Source of the DNA: Chara braunii
Taxonomy: Eukaryota; Streptophyta; Charophyceae; Charales; Characeae
NCBI GenBank assembly: GCA_003427395.1
Contig: BFEA01000037.1
Span: 3,196,512-3,218,925, forward strand
Length of the DNA stretch: 22,414 bases
Reading direction: 5' to 3'
The notes under the pieces were generated by a model, which worked only from the letters and a program-made list of their open reading frames with translations, was not told the origin of the DNA and did no database searches. Position numbers and translations under genes: made by a program. Position 1 is the stretch's first letter, and each line of letters starts with the position of its first letter. Of the stretch, positions 9,191 to 17,946 are shown one piece after another.

Positions 9191-9898
9191 CGGAATCATA
9201 GAAGGTCTGTTTGGGAACTCATGTCCTTCTACATAGGGTAACAATGTGGACGCGTGAAAGACAGGATACGTTTTGAGGTGAGGGGGAATATCAATTCGAT
9301 AAGACGGTCCCTGTGCATCCCCAATTACTTTGAGAACTTCCCAGGGTCCAAAATAGACAGGCAGAAGTTTCTGAGACACATTTTCCTCCAATGAAAACTC
9401 TTTGGACTTGACCCAGACTAGATCACCTTCCTTGAATGTTGATGGTCGGCGATGCTTGTTAGCTTGTTCAATCATTTGGTCCTCAACTTTCTTCAGATTA
9501 TCCTTTACTCTCCTAATGTCTTCCTGAAACAATACTGCATACTCCTGGGTCCCTGGAGGTGACCTAAGGAACTAGTCCCATGTTAGTACATCAATGGGAC
9601 GCTTAGGTTTCCACCCTTTGTGCAGTGCAATAGGCGTACGCCCTGTAGCGGTATGAACACTACTGTTGTATGCACTTGCTATTTTGGGTAAGTTCTCGTC
9701 CCAATCAATTTGATCGGGTCTCACATACATGTGCAAAAGTTGTTGGCACAAACGGTTCATCTGCTCACTTTGTCCATTCGTTTCAGGGTGACGCCCTGAC
9801 AAGATGGTTAGTCGTGTACCGTATGCTTCCATAAGCTTTTGCCATGGCATACTTGTGAACCTGGCATCACGATCAGATACAATGGAGAGAGGAAACAT
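9062..9898 (-). pseudogene. Element 2 integrase, core and C-terminal part
   Basis: The first piece (9898 down to 9572) has SDRDARFTS with the second catalytic Asp and GRHPETNGQSEQMN with the catalytic Glu, both intact, then YNSSVHTATGRTP. The next (9532 down to 9062) carries EGDLVWV, the SH3-like LLPVYFGPWEVL segment and VYPVFHASTLLPY, before the chromodomain. A frame break lies between 9572 and 9532, around the sequence facing FLRSPPG, so the two pieces are not one open frame. Catalytic residues survive in this piece, in contrast to element 1. Confidence 0.85.
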
Positions 9899-9944
9899 AC
9901 TCAGTCACTCATCGCATCTGAAACTTTTGGATCACAAGTTCAGT

Positions 9945-10469
9945 TCACACTTCTGCGGGTAAGGGGATAAACCTGACATATTTAGAAAAACGATCCACAA
10001 TAACCATTACTTGACTATTGTCGTTCCGACTTTTGATAAGACTCATGAAATCCATTGAGATAGACTCACCGGTTTTGCTAGGAATCGGTAATGGTTTCAG
10101 AAGACCAAGTGGTTTCTCATGTGAAGGTTTGTTTCTGTGACAAACCAAACATGTAAGAACATACGTTAGTACATCTTCTTTCAGTCTCTTCCACTCAAAG
10201 CGTTCTCTAACCTCTGCGTAAGTTTTCTTGAAACCAAAATGTCCTTCAAAGTCATGACATTCCCCAATCAACAAACTTTTGATTTCTTCTTGATGAGGAG
10301 TACATAATCTTTGTTCAGTTTGGTCTAACAAGAAAAGCAAACCATTGGTCGCTCTATAGTTAGGAAATATAGATGAATCTTTCGCAAGTGCATCCATAAT
10401 AGGCTTCCAAATAGGATCAATAACATATCCTTGACGAATTTGATCTTTTAGATCACTCCCAACATCCAA
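9945..10469 (-). pseudogene. Element 2 integrase, zinc-binding and first catalytic part
   Basis: The translation has the HHCC zinc module (CHDFEGHFG, then CLVCHRNK), followed by SMDFMSLI containing the first catalytic Asp and VIVDRFSKYVRFIPL. It ends at TGA 9945-9947. After that the frame remains similar to integrase for about 12 residues, meets another TGA, and the following SDRD block is in a different frame, so at least one nonsense and one indel lie between 9898 and 9945. Its N-terminus overlaps the RNase H frame by about 20 bases, reflecting a frameshift and not a separate gene. Confidence 0.84.
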
Positions 10470-10978
10470 ATGAGAGACAATAATACCAAGAAATCACAAC
10501 GTAATGTGTTTGCAACCACATTTGACTTACCTTTGATAATTTTCAATTCAAAATCAAAAATATCAATGAATGCAGACCAACGTACTAGCTTATCGGAGCG
10601 CCTAGGCTGTGTCTTTATCCACTTCAAGGTAGAGTGGTCTGAGTACACAACGAAGTGTCTCTCTAGCAAGTAGTGTTTCCATGTGTCCAGTGCACAGACT
10701 AAGGCATATAGTTCCATTTCATAGGTGCAGTTAGCAACCTTGTCTGATGGTAGACGTGCAGACATAAATTCAATAGGTCTATAACCATTACAATCGTTTT
10801 GTTGAAGGACTGCGCCAATCCCATACTGACTTGCGTTAGTAGTAATGATGAAAGGAAGAGACAGATCAACAATTTTTAGAACAAGGTAGTGAGTCAAAGC
10901 ATACTTTACCTTTTTGAAGGAGGACTCATAGTCCTTGTTCCACAACCGAATAGTTTCTTTCTTCAGTAATTTTTTCAT
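10448..10978 (-). pseudogene. Element 2 RNase H domain, catalytic Asp changed
   Basis: An RNase H domain follows the RT in the same frame, separated by TGA (11045-11047) and TAG (10991-10993). Motifs in order: TTNASQYGIGAVLQQ, where the first catalytic Asp is AAC Asn (10835-10837); YEMELYALV with Glu intact; VYSDHSTLKWI with Asp intact; and NVVANTLRC, where the last Asp (normally ADALS) is again AAC Asn (10508-10510). Both Asn codons are one G-to-A step from Asp. With two of four active-site residues changed, activity is not expected. Confidence 0.84.
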
Positions 10979-11044
10979 TGGTGAGGCAATCTATAAAAAG
11001 TTTCTGACGAACTTTCTATAGTAACTTGCCAAACCAAGGAAAGA

Positions 11045-11760
11045 TCATATTTCAAATACAGGCTTAGGTTGTGGCCAATTTCTAATTGCTGATATTTTCT
11101 TTTCTTCGGGCCTTAGGCCCTCCTCGTTCACTACATATCCGAGGTATAAGACTTCAGACTTAGCAAACTCATATTTCTTTGGGTTTAGCTTAAAGTTGCC
11201 CTCCAACAACTTTCCTAATACAAGACGTAAGTGTTTTTCGTGATCTTCTAGTGTCTTACTATACACTAGAATGTCGTCGAGATAGACAATGACGAGCTGA
11301 TCCAACCATTGACGAAACAATTCATTCATGAATCTTTGGAAGGTCGTCGGGGCATTACTCAGTCCGAAAGGCATAACCACGAACTCGTAGTGACCATACC
11401 TGGTTCGGAATGAAGTCTTGTGTTGATCCGCGGGATCGACCTCGATCTGGTGGTATCCAGACTTTAGATCAATCTTACTAAAGAACTTGCAGCCCCGCAA
11501 TTGGTCCAACAAATCGTCAATACGTGGAAGAGGTTCGACATTTTTAACAGTGACGACATTCAACCCTCTGTAGTAAATACAAAGACGCAACTCACCTTCC
11601 TTTTTGGGCACAAAGATGACAGGGGCACCATAAGGAGAGGAGTTAGGGTGAATCCATCCTTTCTCTGTTAAATCCTGCAACTGCTTCTTGAGTTCCTCAA
11701 GTTCCCTAGAAGACATTCGGTAGATAGAGCCCTTACGAATCTTACTGCCAGGAACAATCG
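11045..11760 (-). pseudogene. Element 2 reverse transcriptase
   Basis: This is the longest well-preserved domain in the window. Minus-strand motifs in order: [29 protein letters not shown] (Tyr where the family usually has Asp in CIDYR), PLPRIDDLLDQL, FSKIDLKSGYHQI with the first catalytic Asp, FVVMPFGLSNAPTTFQRFMN, VYLDDILVYS with the catalytic Asp pair, and YLGYVVNEEGLRP. The frame is open from 12,172 through the RT until TGA at 11045-11047, where Arg (CGA) is expected in the SFLGLASYYRKF region. That region is readable in the same frame beyond the stop. Confidence 0.92.
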
Positions 11761-12526
11761 TGTGCTTGATAGCACGTTCGGTTATTCCTGTTGGTTCAGT
11801 TTGCAGATCGTTACACTCTTCTAAGAGTTTCTCAATCGAACGAGGATAGGAAGTAGAACATTCACCGTCCTTTTTCACTAAGATCATCAGTACTTCCTTT
11901 TCCAATTTCTTCTTTAATACCATTGATTGAAATGCTGGGTAACTCATCCAACAGAAAGGCAGACTAGAGTCAAAGCCAGACTTATGAGACAATTTGATTG
12001 GTTTGAATTCAAAGTGTGTATCCCTCAGTTGCACCATCTTCTCTTTGAAATTGATTTCGGGGTTGGCTTCCTCGTGCCAGTTCATTCCCATAATCAAATC
12101 AAAGGGTAAATTATTTTTTATGAGGAATGATATTTCATGCAGAATCTCCTTACCTTGGTTCGAAAACGACACCGAACACGATCAACACACTGCGAGATAG
12201 TGATTGTGCTTTTGTTAGCCAAAAATAGACGTGATAGGTCGAAACAATTTTTTCACTTTCATTCCGAGATGCAACTTGCGGATTGCTTTCTCGAAGATGT
12301 AGGATCGTGTCGATCTTGAGTCCACTAGTGCACCTACGCGTGTATGTGCAATCTCTAAATCCGCGATTAATAGGTCACCCTTAGACTTAGATTTCTTAGC
12401 CCACGAGCTTCGTAATGCCAACAACTCGTTACCAAGCTCGTCAAGAGAGTCATCTAGAGAGACAGTGCATAAGACAAGTTCAGGCTGTTCCGAACGATGG
12501 GCCGAAGAAGAACCATCCTCTGCCAC
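11761..12526 (-). pseudogene. Element 2 protease and linker, active-site Gly changed
   Basis: An aspartic protease-like segment reads GALVDSRSTRSYIF. The catalytic Asp is present but the invariant Gly of DSG is Arg (AGA, 12,314-12,316), one G-to-A step from Gly. The downstream half has FDLIMGMNWHEE, equivalent to the ILGMxWL motif, and is in a different frame (break between 12,172 and 12,215). A linker of about 100 residues leads to the RT. Protease activity is unlikely. Confidence 0.75.
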
Positions 12527-12599
12527 GCGAGTGAAAGGGTTGGAAGGGTTAAGTAGGTGCCTTACCTACTACATCGAAACCCTTAGACTCAGTAGGAGC

Positions 12600-12790
12600 A
12601 GATGCTACTCCTACTGGCCGCTCGCTTTTGGGTTTTGGATCAACGGGCACCATGCAATCACATGCCCTGCAGTGCCACATTTCAGGAACTGCGCGTTGTA
12701 CATCCATTCCTGCCACGTTTTTCGTTGTCGGCGCGAATACCCTTACAAGGGTATCCGCCCTGGTTATTGCAAGTGACAGAAGGGCCATTG
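12600..12790 (-). pseudogene. Degenerate gag zinc knuckle of element 2
   Basis: In one minus-strand frame near 12,640-12,690 the translation reads FLKCGTAGHVIAWCP. It fits C-x2-C-x4-H-x4-C spacing with the first Cys replaced by Phe. CCHC knuckles of gag nucleocapsid bind element RNA. Other frames across the segment are open too but lack the pattern. This is the last recognisable part of element 2; the capsid region is missing. Confidence 0.5.
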
Positions 12791-13295
12791 GTTTAGGCCT
12801 GGGTGTCCAAATGGTTACCTACGTATGGGCGAGGGTCGTCTAAATAGGTAGGATGAGTGAGCGCGCGATTTCAAGGCGCGCGTGTGATTCTGCCCCTTTG
12901 ATCGGATGTCGGGCTAGGTGTCCGCCTTGACTTTGCCCTTTGGATTAGGCTAGGGGGTCGTAGGTCGTCACCCGCACGCCGTGCTTGGCCGGCAGCGCCT
13001 GTGGTACGATCGTGATATGGTTGAGGAGGCCGGCACGGGTACCTAGCGGTCGCACGCCTGTTCATAGGAGGGAGTGAGCCCCCACGCATGTTCCACCTTT
13101 AGGCACTGGGCTGCACTACTTTATGTGGGATTCAGCGCCCGCTAATCCCAGGCTTGGGCTACGCCCTATAGGTTACAGCAGCGGGTTACTACAACAAAGG
13201 TCCAGGGATCGAGGCCAGCATACAGCGGTGCGGGAGCAGCGGAGCGGCGTGGAGAGAGCCGAGGGGTTGAGGGCCCATCGGGGCTATCCCCCTCA
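12791..13295. other. GC-rich non-coding segment beyond the element 2 breakpoint
   Basis: No gene seen. The segment includes a hairpin-forming run, GCGCGCG (12,861-12,867) against GCGCGCG about 8 nt later around ATTTCAAG. This is similar in design, though only weakly in sequence, to hairpins of the duplicated unit at 18,520-19,785. Confidence 0.4.
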
Positions 13296-13837
13296 NGCTT
13301 TTGCCAGTGGGCGCNGTGGCTGGCCCGGCCCGTGGGACCGNNGAGGTGCCAGTAGTCTATGCTGGAAAAAGTAGATTTTATACACCAGTTTATTTTCTTG
13401 CCTTTTNATNTGTCTNTATTTTTATTTATTTCNTAATTTTTTNTCGGTAACAGTCCCGTTTGAGTCCTCCGGGACGTCCGTTGAACTTGGAACGATACTG
13501 AGAGGATTAGCATGGGCCCCTGCGATAGAGTGGGGCGCATAAATCGGCGAGAGTGTCCAACAACTGACTATTTTTTTGTGGTTGATCGATGTCGGACCTC
13601 GCAGCGCCGGAAGNAGTCGGGCNGTGGGACGTCAACGGTGNGGAGTAGTGANNGGGAGCNTTAGCATAGTGAGNAGAGGCCGAGGCGTGACGGGCAGCNG
13701 AGAGTGAACCAGGACAGGGGGGCTATGGCGGGTGCATGCGCAGCNGNTGAGAGCGGAGGAGCACGGGCAGACNGGTAGAGAGTGGTGGGGGNTGANNGTA
13801 CATCACTGGGCGGCGGGCGCTGCGCTAGCAGCNANGN
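13296..13837. other. Block with scattered ambiguous bases
   Basis: Single or paired N calls begin at 13,296 and end at 13,837, about 27 in all. This looks like low-quality consensus in a gap-filled region and not a sized gap. Reading frames and junctions in this block should not be trusted, and no gene is supported. Confidence 0.9.
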
Positions 13838-14703
13838 GCCAGGTGGTGGAGGCAAGGGTGCTAAGACAGCAGGTAGGCGGGGCAAGGGACAGACGAGGCG
13901 GAAGACGAACGGGAGTGGAGGAAGTGGAGAGGCAACGGACAAAGCGCCAGGACCGATGGGCGATGGGGCCGAGTCACGGAGGTTGCCAGGCACAGGCGCA
14001 GCGGTGGCGCGTGAGAAAGTTGCGGGGCGACAGGGCGAAAACAGAAAGTGTGAATGAACCCGGACGCCAAGCGAGGCCGGGTGCATTTAGACAAAGATAC
14101 GGAGATGGCGGGGAAGGAACCAGGGCGCAACAGATGTAAGGTGGCTCGTGTGATTCCTAACTGGATCCGGTGAGGAAGGAGTCTGGGTAGGGGTTCTCTG
14201 GGTAGGCTAATACATTGGTAGAATTAGAGTGGTGAGAGGATTAGTGGAGTTGAGGTTAGAGAAAGAGATGGTGCGTGAAAGGCAGCGGGCAAACAGATAT
14301 GGCGGAGTAAATCGGTCCGATCTGCTTAATTCTCGACGGGATCAAGCGAACCAAGGCTCTAAATGGGGGTTTTGAAGACTTGCAAACTCGTTAGTAATGT
14401 TAGTTTTGGGTGAAGGCCAGTAAGTAGGGAGGTTAGTGGGGAAGGTGTCGCGCGGAGGCTCTCGGTAGCTGGCTATGGCAGGACGAGGAGGTGAAGGGGG
14501 GAAGATTTATAGTGTCCGCGTTCTCCCACGGGTTACGACGCAGTAAAGGTCGGTACTGAGGATTTAGGGCGGGGCGAAGGCGATGGGAGTGTTAGTTCTG
14601 GTGGTAACTTGCTAGTCCAGCCAATCTGGGCGCATGAGCCTGCGTGCTGCAGGATGGGCCAGGCGCGGAGCTGCAGCGGCTGTGGAAGGAAGAAATGAAT
14701 CTA

Positions 14704-14708
<5 letters not shown>
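13838..14708. other. Purine-rich plus strand, no gene seen
   Basis: The plus strand is strongly enriched in G and A, for example throughout 13,860-14,130 and 14,380-14,600. Open frames of up to 141 codons overlap on both strands but have only Arg/Gly- or Pro/Leu-rich composition and no motif. I see no gene. Confidence 0.5.

Positions 14709-14740
<32 letters not shown>
14709..14740. repeat. Poly-T tract (32 nt)
   Basis: Thirty-two consecutive T. It could be the poly-A tail of a minus-strand retroposon, but I find no flanking target-site duplication or recognisable retroposon body, so a simple homopolymer is equally possible. Confidence 0.85.
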
Positions 14741-14743
<3 letters not shown>

Positions 14744-15900
14744 GTTCAGTCATTTTTTATCATTGCTTTTATGGGGATCGTGGCCGGCGGACAGTTGCCT
14801 ATTGGAGACTTACCTTCTAGTTGGCTCGTTGTGAGGCTCGTCGGGCGAGTACGGCAGGGGTAGCCACGCAAGCTCGAGTTGGGGGTTGTCTGCGAGACAG
14901 TTGGCCGCGGCTACAGGCTCCTGCTGCCTGCCTCGGCTTTGGCATGCCACGTGCCCCGCCCGGTCGATTGGCTACGGCTTTGCCCTCCAAGAACTGGAGG
15001 AGGTGAGGAGGGGGTAGAGGGTCGCTCGACTCAAGGTGTCTGTGCTGCCCGTGGGTGATGGTGGATGTCCGTGGGGGCGATTCCCTGGCTCGGTGAGTGA
15101 TGAGAGCCAATAGTCTGCGGTGGCCAGTCGGAACGGGAGTAGCCTAGGTGCTGCTTGCCGTGTTTTGGACGTGCGGACTTCCGTATCGGTGCCCTGCAGT
15201 ACTCTGCTGCCGGAGTCCTGCTTGCGGCGTAGGAGGTTCGTCGCAAGTTTGATGGTTTCTCTATGCGGTAGGACCATACAGGCTGCAGTTTCACTGCCCG
15301 GTGTCGAGCGTTCCTCTGCCCATCTTAACTGCGTCCTTTTTCTGCTACATCAGGTATTGAGCTCGCCAGGGACTATCGTGCTGCTCCAAGTACCGACTGT
15401 TTAAGGGCCATTGACCAGCTACGTTGGTAACGGCGAGGAAAAGACCTGAGGGGGAGTGGGGAAAGGGAGACTACTGCGTGTGGGCGTGACTGCGCACGGG
15501 CTGTGGCCAACTGTTGTCGGTTGCCCATCGTTGTGGTCTGCTGCGGCTTGATGTGCAGCAACAATTGTCAAGCCTAATACGGACTGTTGCAATGCTTAGA
15601 GTGTGGTTGGCTAGCGGTGAGTGACTGCAGCCAAGCTGAAAGGAAGGCTACTGTTGCAGTAGCATTGGAGAGCGGGCAACGCAAAAGGGGAAGCGTTGCT
15701 GCAGTTGGGAGATCGTCAAGGGGGTTGGGCTCAGCAATTGGACGAGCTGCTACACATGGCTACCATTGCGGGGCCCTCAGGCGCTGGAGATTTGAAGGCC
15801 CTCTCGCGCGAGCCTGAGTGCACCCCTCTTGTATCTGAGAGACTTAATGCTTCTCCTTCTGCCCTTCTTACTCTAAATCTAGTCTAACTGGTTCTGAGAG
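14741..15900. other. Non-coding stretch, nothing recognised
   Basis: No domain, repeat family or RNA gene is recognisable. Open frames under 105 codons occur on both strands without motifs. Confidence 0.5.
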
Positions 15901-15904
15901 GAAG

Positions 15905-15985
15905 GCGGCAGGCGGGATTGCAACCCGTAATCCGCGCCAAGGCCTTTGTGGAAGGTTGCCCCACCGATTGCGGGAGCCCTGCCGG
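15905..15985 (-). other. Degenerate tRNA-like fold
   Basis: On the minus strand an 81-nt segment can be drawn as a cloverleaf. The acceptor pairs CCGGCAG with CTGCCGC (6 of 7). A D-arm-like CTCC/GGGG encloses AATCGGT. The T-arm-like stem CGGG/CCCG encloses a 7-nt loop TTGCAAT. The anticodon stem has only three pairs, the variable region is 12 nt, and the T-loop differs from TTCRANY. It is either a tRNA-derived relic (SINE-like) or a coincidence of hairpins; a functional tRNA is unlikely. Confidence 0.25.
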
Positions 15986-16276
15986 AGGTCAGAAGGAGTT
16001 ATGGAGGCAGGGAACTCAGAGGTAGCCATTGCTTTCCCTTACAAACCCAATATAACCCCTATCTATACATCTCCCTGTGTATTGGTTGAATGTATCGCAT
16101 GCACCCCTACTTTGACTTTGAGTTGGCTTTCATGACACAAATCAGGCTAAGTAAAGGAATGTATGTATAATGGCAGTTTCAGTTTCTTTGATTGCCTGAA
16201 AGCAGATTGTCACAGGGGATTGCATCTGGGGGAAGGCTGGGAGGAAGGCAGTTTTGCTTGCGATTGAACGGGTCTT

Positions 16277-17125
16277 ATAGGGTCAGGCATTGTTTCTAAG
16301 ATGAATGGTCTGACTGCTGTGTTTTGTTCTGTTTTCAGAAGAACCAAACATTGTTTCTAAGATGAATGGCTTGGTTGCTGTGTTTCTTTAATTGTGCCAA
16401 GCATTGTTTCTAAGATGAATGGCGTGACGACTTTAATTCTGAGGAATATTGATTGCCTGACTTCTGAGGGCCAGATATTGTTTCTAAGATGAATGGTCTG
16501 GTTGCTGTTTACTTGGGTGGTTTCTGAGCAGTCTCTGGGTCAGACCCAGGGTACTTCGCTTTTTTTATATGTGCTGAGAAAAGGAGAGTTGAGCATTGTT
16601 TCTAAGACGAATGACTCATCTCTCTTTGGTTGTTTTATTCTGAGGGAGGGTTCAGGCCAAAGGACTAGACATTGTTTCTAAGACGAATGGTCTAAGTCTG
16701 AGGCCTCAGGACCATAATGAGAACAAAGGAATAGGATTCCCTATAATGTTGTATATATATGTACTTATATGCGAACAAGGTTAGTCAGACATTGTTTCTA
16801 AGACAAATGGTCTGACTATAGCCCTATCACAAACAAAGAGAGTATAATCAAGAGTTATAACTGAAGGTAACCTGGGCAGGCGGAGCATTGTTTCTAAGAT
16901 GAATGGCCCAGCCCTACGCCCTCCTTTTGAAGACTAAGGTGCAAAAATATATATATAACTTGGCTATTTAAACAGTTCAGGGCAACTAAGCATGCTTTCT
17001 AAGATGAATGGCTTAGTCATATGCCCAATGAAGAGAAAAGTAGTTGTGCAACCTGTTCGTGTATAATTAAGGCAGAAGGGTGGCATTGTTTCTAAGACGA
17101 ATGACCAACCCCAATGCCCTATGTA
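16277..17125 (+). ncRNA. Array of ten stem-loops with conserved loop and covarying stems
   Basis: The core CATTGTTTCTAAGAYGAATG (small variants) starts at 16288, 16349, 16402, 16476, 16594, 16670, 16790, 16886, 16991 and 17084, all in one orientation, 53-120 nt apart. CATT/AATG closes a 12-nt loop. One unpaired base (G in eight units, A in units 5 and 10) follows AATG, then the unit-specific stem continues. Examples: unit 1 GTCAG/CTGAC; unit 2 AACCAA/TTGGTT; unit 4 GGCCAGA/TCTGGTT; unit 5 12 of 13 pairs (16581-16593 with 16615-16627); unit 7 TAGTCAGA/TCTGACTA; unit 9 ACTAAG/CTTAGT. Unit 3 is weak. Spacers are otherwise mostly unrelated. There is no open frame through the array. G-U wobbles outnumber A-C mismatches on the plus strand, favouring RNA in that direction. 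I do not recognise the family; a protein-binding or processing-site array is an inference. Confidence 0.75.
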
Positions 17126-17316
17126 AGCAGGGTATAAAGGGTTAAATCATTGAAGGACTATGAACTATTGTCTGCTAAATCAACTTGGGATGGTGAGAGT
17201 ACTTACCTTTGTGGTTTGACCTGCATGTGACTGAGTGGCATCACTACCTAGTCAGAGTTTGAGTTGATAGGTAGTTGTTGTAGTTGCTCGCCATGTGCTA
17301 GAGCAATAGGAGTTAG

Positions 17317-17397
17317 AATCAATTCCTGCATTTTATGAGATAGTTTTTTTTACTTAAATCGATTTCTGCATTTTCTGAGATTTTTTTCTTATGTTTG
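17317..17397. repeat. Two tandem copies of a 40-bp T-rich unit
   Basis: AATCAATTCCTGCATTTTAT (17317) is repeated 40 bp later as AATCGATTTCTGCATTTTCT (17357); both are followed by GAGAT and a T-run. The pair separates the two stem-loop families. Confidence 0.75.
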
Positions 17398-17406
17398 GGC
17401 TTATAT

Positions 17407-17710
17407 AAATCTTGGTAAGTCACTTTTCCTACGGGAAGCGCTGCCGAAATTTCTACAAATCCAAGGAGTTAGTCAAAGTTTGACTTTCCAAGGCTCAACT
17501 TGTCTGAATACCATACATGGCTTAGTAGAAATCTGGGAAGTCTCTCTTTCTAAAGGGAGTGCTGCCCGAATCTTTGCTAATCCAGGGAGTTAGACAAAAC
17601 TTGAACTTGGGAAATCAAAGACTGCTTTGGTTTTCATATTTGGACCCGTATAAATTCTAGAAAGGCAGTTTCCCTACAGCGCTGCCGAAATTTCCTTAGT
17701 TTAGAGGAGT
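17407..17710 (+). ncRNA. Second stem-loop family, three diverged units
   Basis: Three copies of a unit of about 65 nt start near 17407, 17529 and 17651. Shared landmarks are AAATCT at the start, GCGCTGCCGAAAT in the middle and GGAGTTAG at the end. The sequence before GGAGTTAG pairs with the start in each copy: CTTGG/CCAAG (17411-17415, 17461-17465); CTGGG/TCCAG (17533-17537, 17581-17585); TTCTAG/TTAGAG (17655-17660, 17701-17706). The third pair of this stem is T-A, G-C and A-T in the three copies. Units 1 and 2 also hold an inner hairpin (CTTTTCC/GGGAAG; CTCTTT/AGGGAG) that unit 3 lacks. Function unknown. Confidence 0.6.
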
Positions 17711-17946
17711 TAGATTATGTTATGACAGGTGGCAAATTTTGGCAATCCACTCTGTATAGAGGAGATCCAGCCAAAGGTCTACCTTTTCCTTGGGCACTGA
17801 CTAGGAGTAGACTTAGATCTGGTTGGCTAGCTGGAGCTTGGGTGAGACGACGATATAGAGAGTATTCCCCATAGAACTTACGGGTCCAGTCTTGGGCATT
17901 GACCTATTTTGTGTTACGGGCCGGTTTGATCGATCTGATTCCGGAT

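Larger units (their letters stand above)
8987..12790 (-). mobile_element. Element 2: decayed, 5'-truncated Ty3/gypsy chromovirus-type element
   Basis: Minus-strand order is a degenerate gag zinc knuckle, protease, RT, RNase H, integrase and chromodomain, followed by the LTR at 8000-8947. It is a different lineage from element 1: the RT and integrase sequences differ widely and it is more AT-rich. The gag capsid and 5' LTR are absent; similarity stops at about 12,790, where the sequence changes to GC-rich non-coding DNA, so the element is truncated or interrupted there. In-frame stops include 9059, 9945, 10991 and 11045, and several frameshifts are present. Confidence 0.88.

Noticed and set aside
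16277-17125. CRISPR array
   Set aside because: Repeats are 20 nt with irregular 33-100 nt spacing, flanks are complementary to each other, there are no cas genes, and the context is eukaryotic retrotransposon DNA.
16277-17125. microRNA cluster
   Set aside because: In a miRNA family the arms would be conserved and the loop free to vary; here the loop is conserved and the arms change.
16277-17125. C/D-box snoRNA cluster
   Set aside because: GATGAAT and CTGA words suggest C and D boxes, but they do not match the RTGATGA consensus or spacing, and the paired arms enclose the supposed C box.
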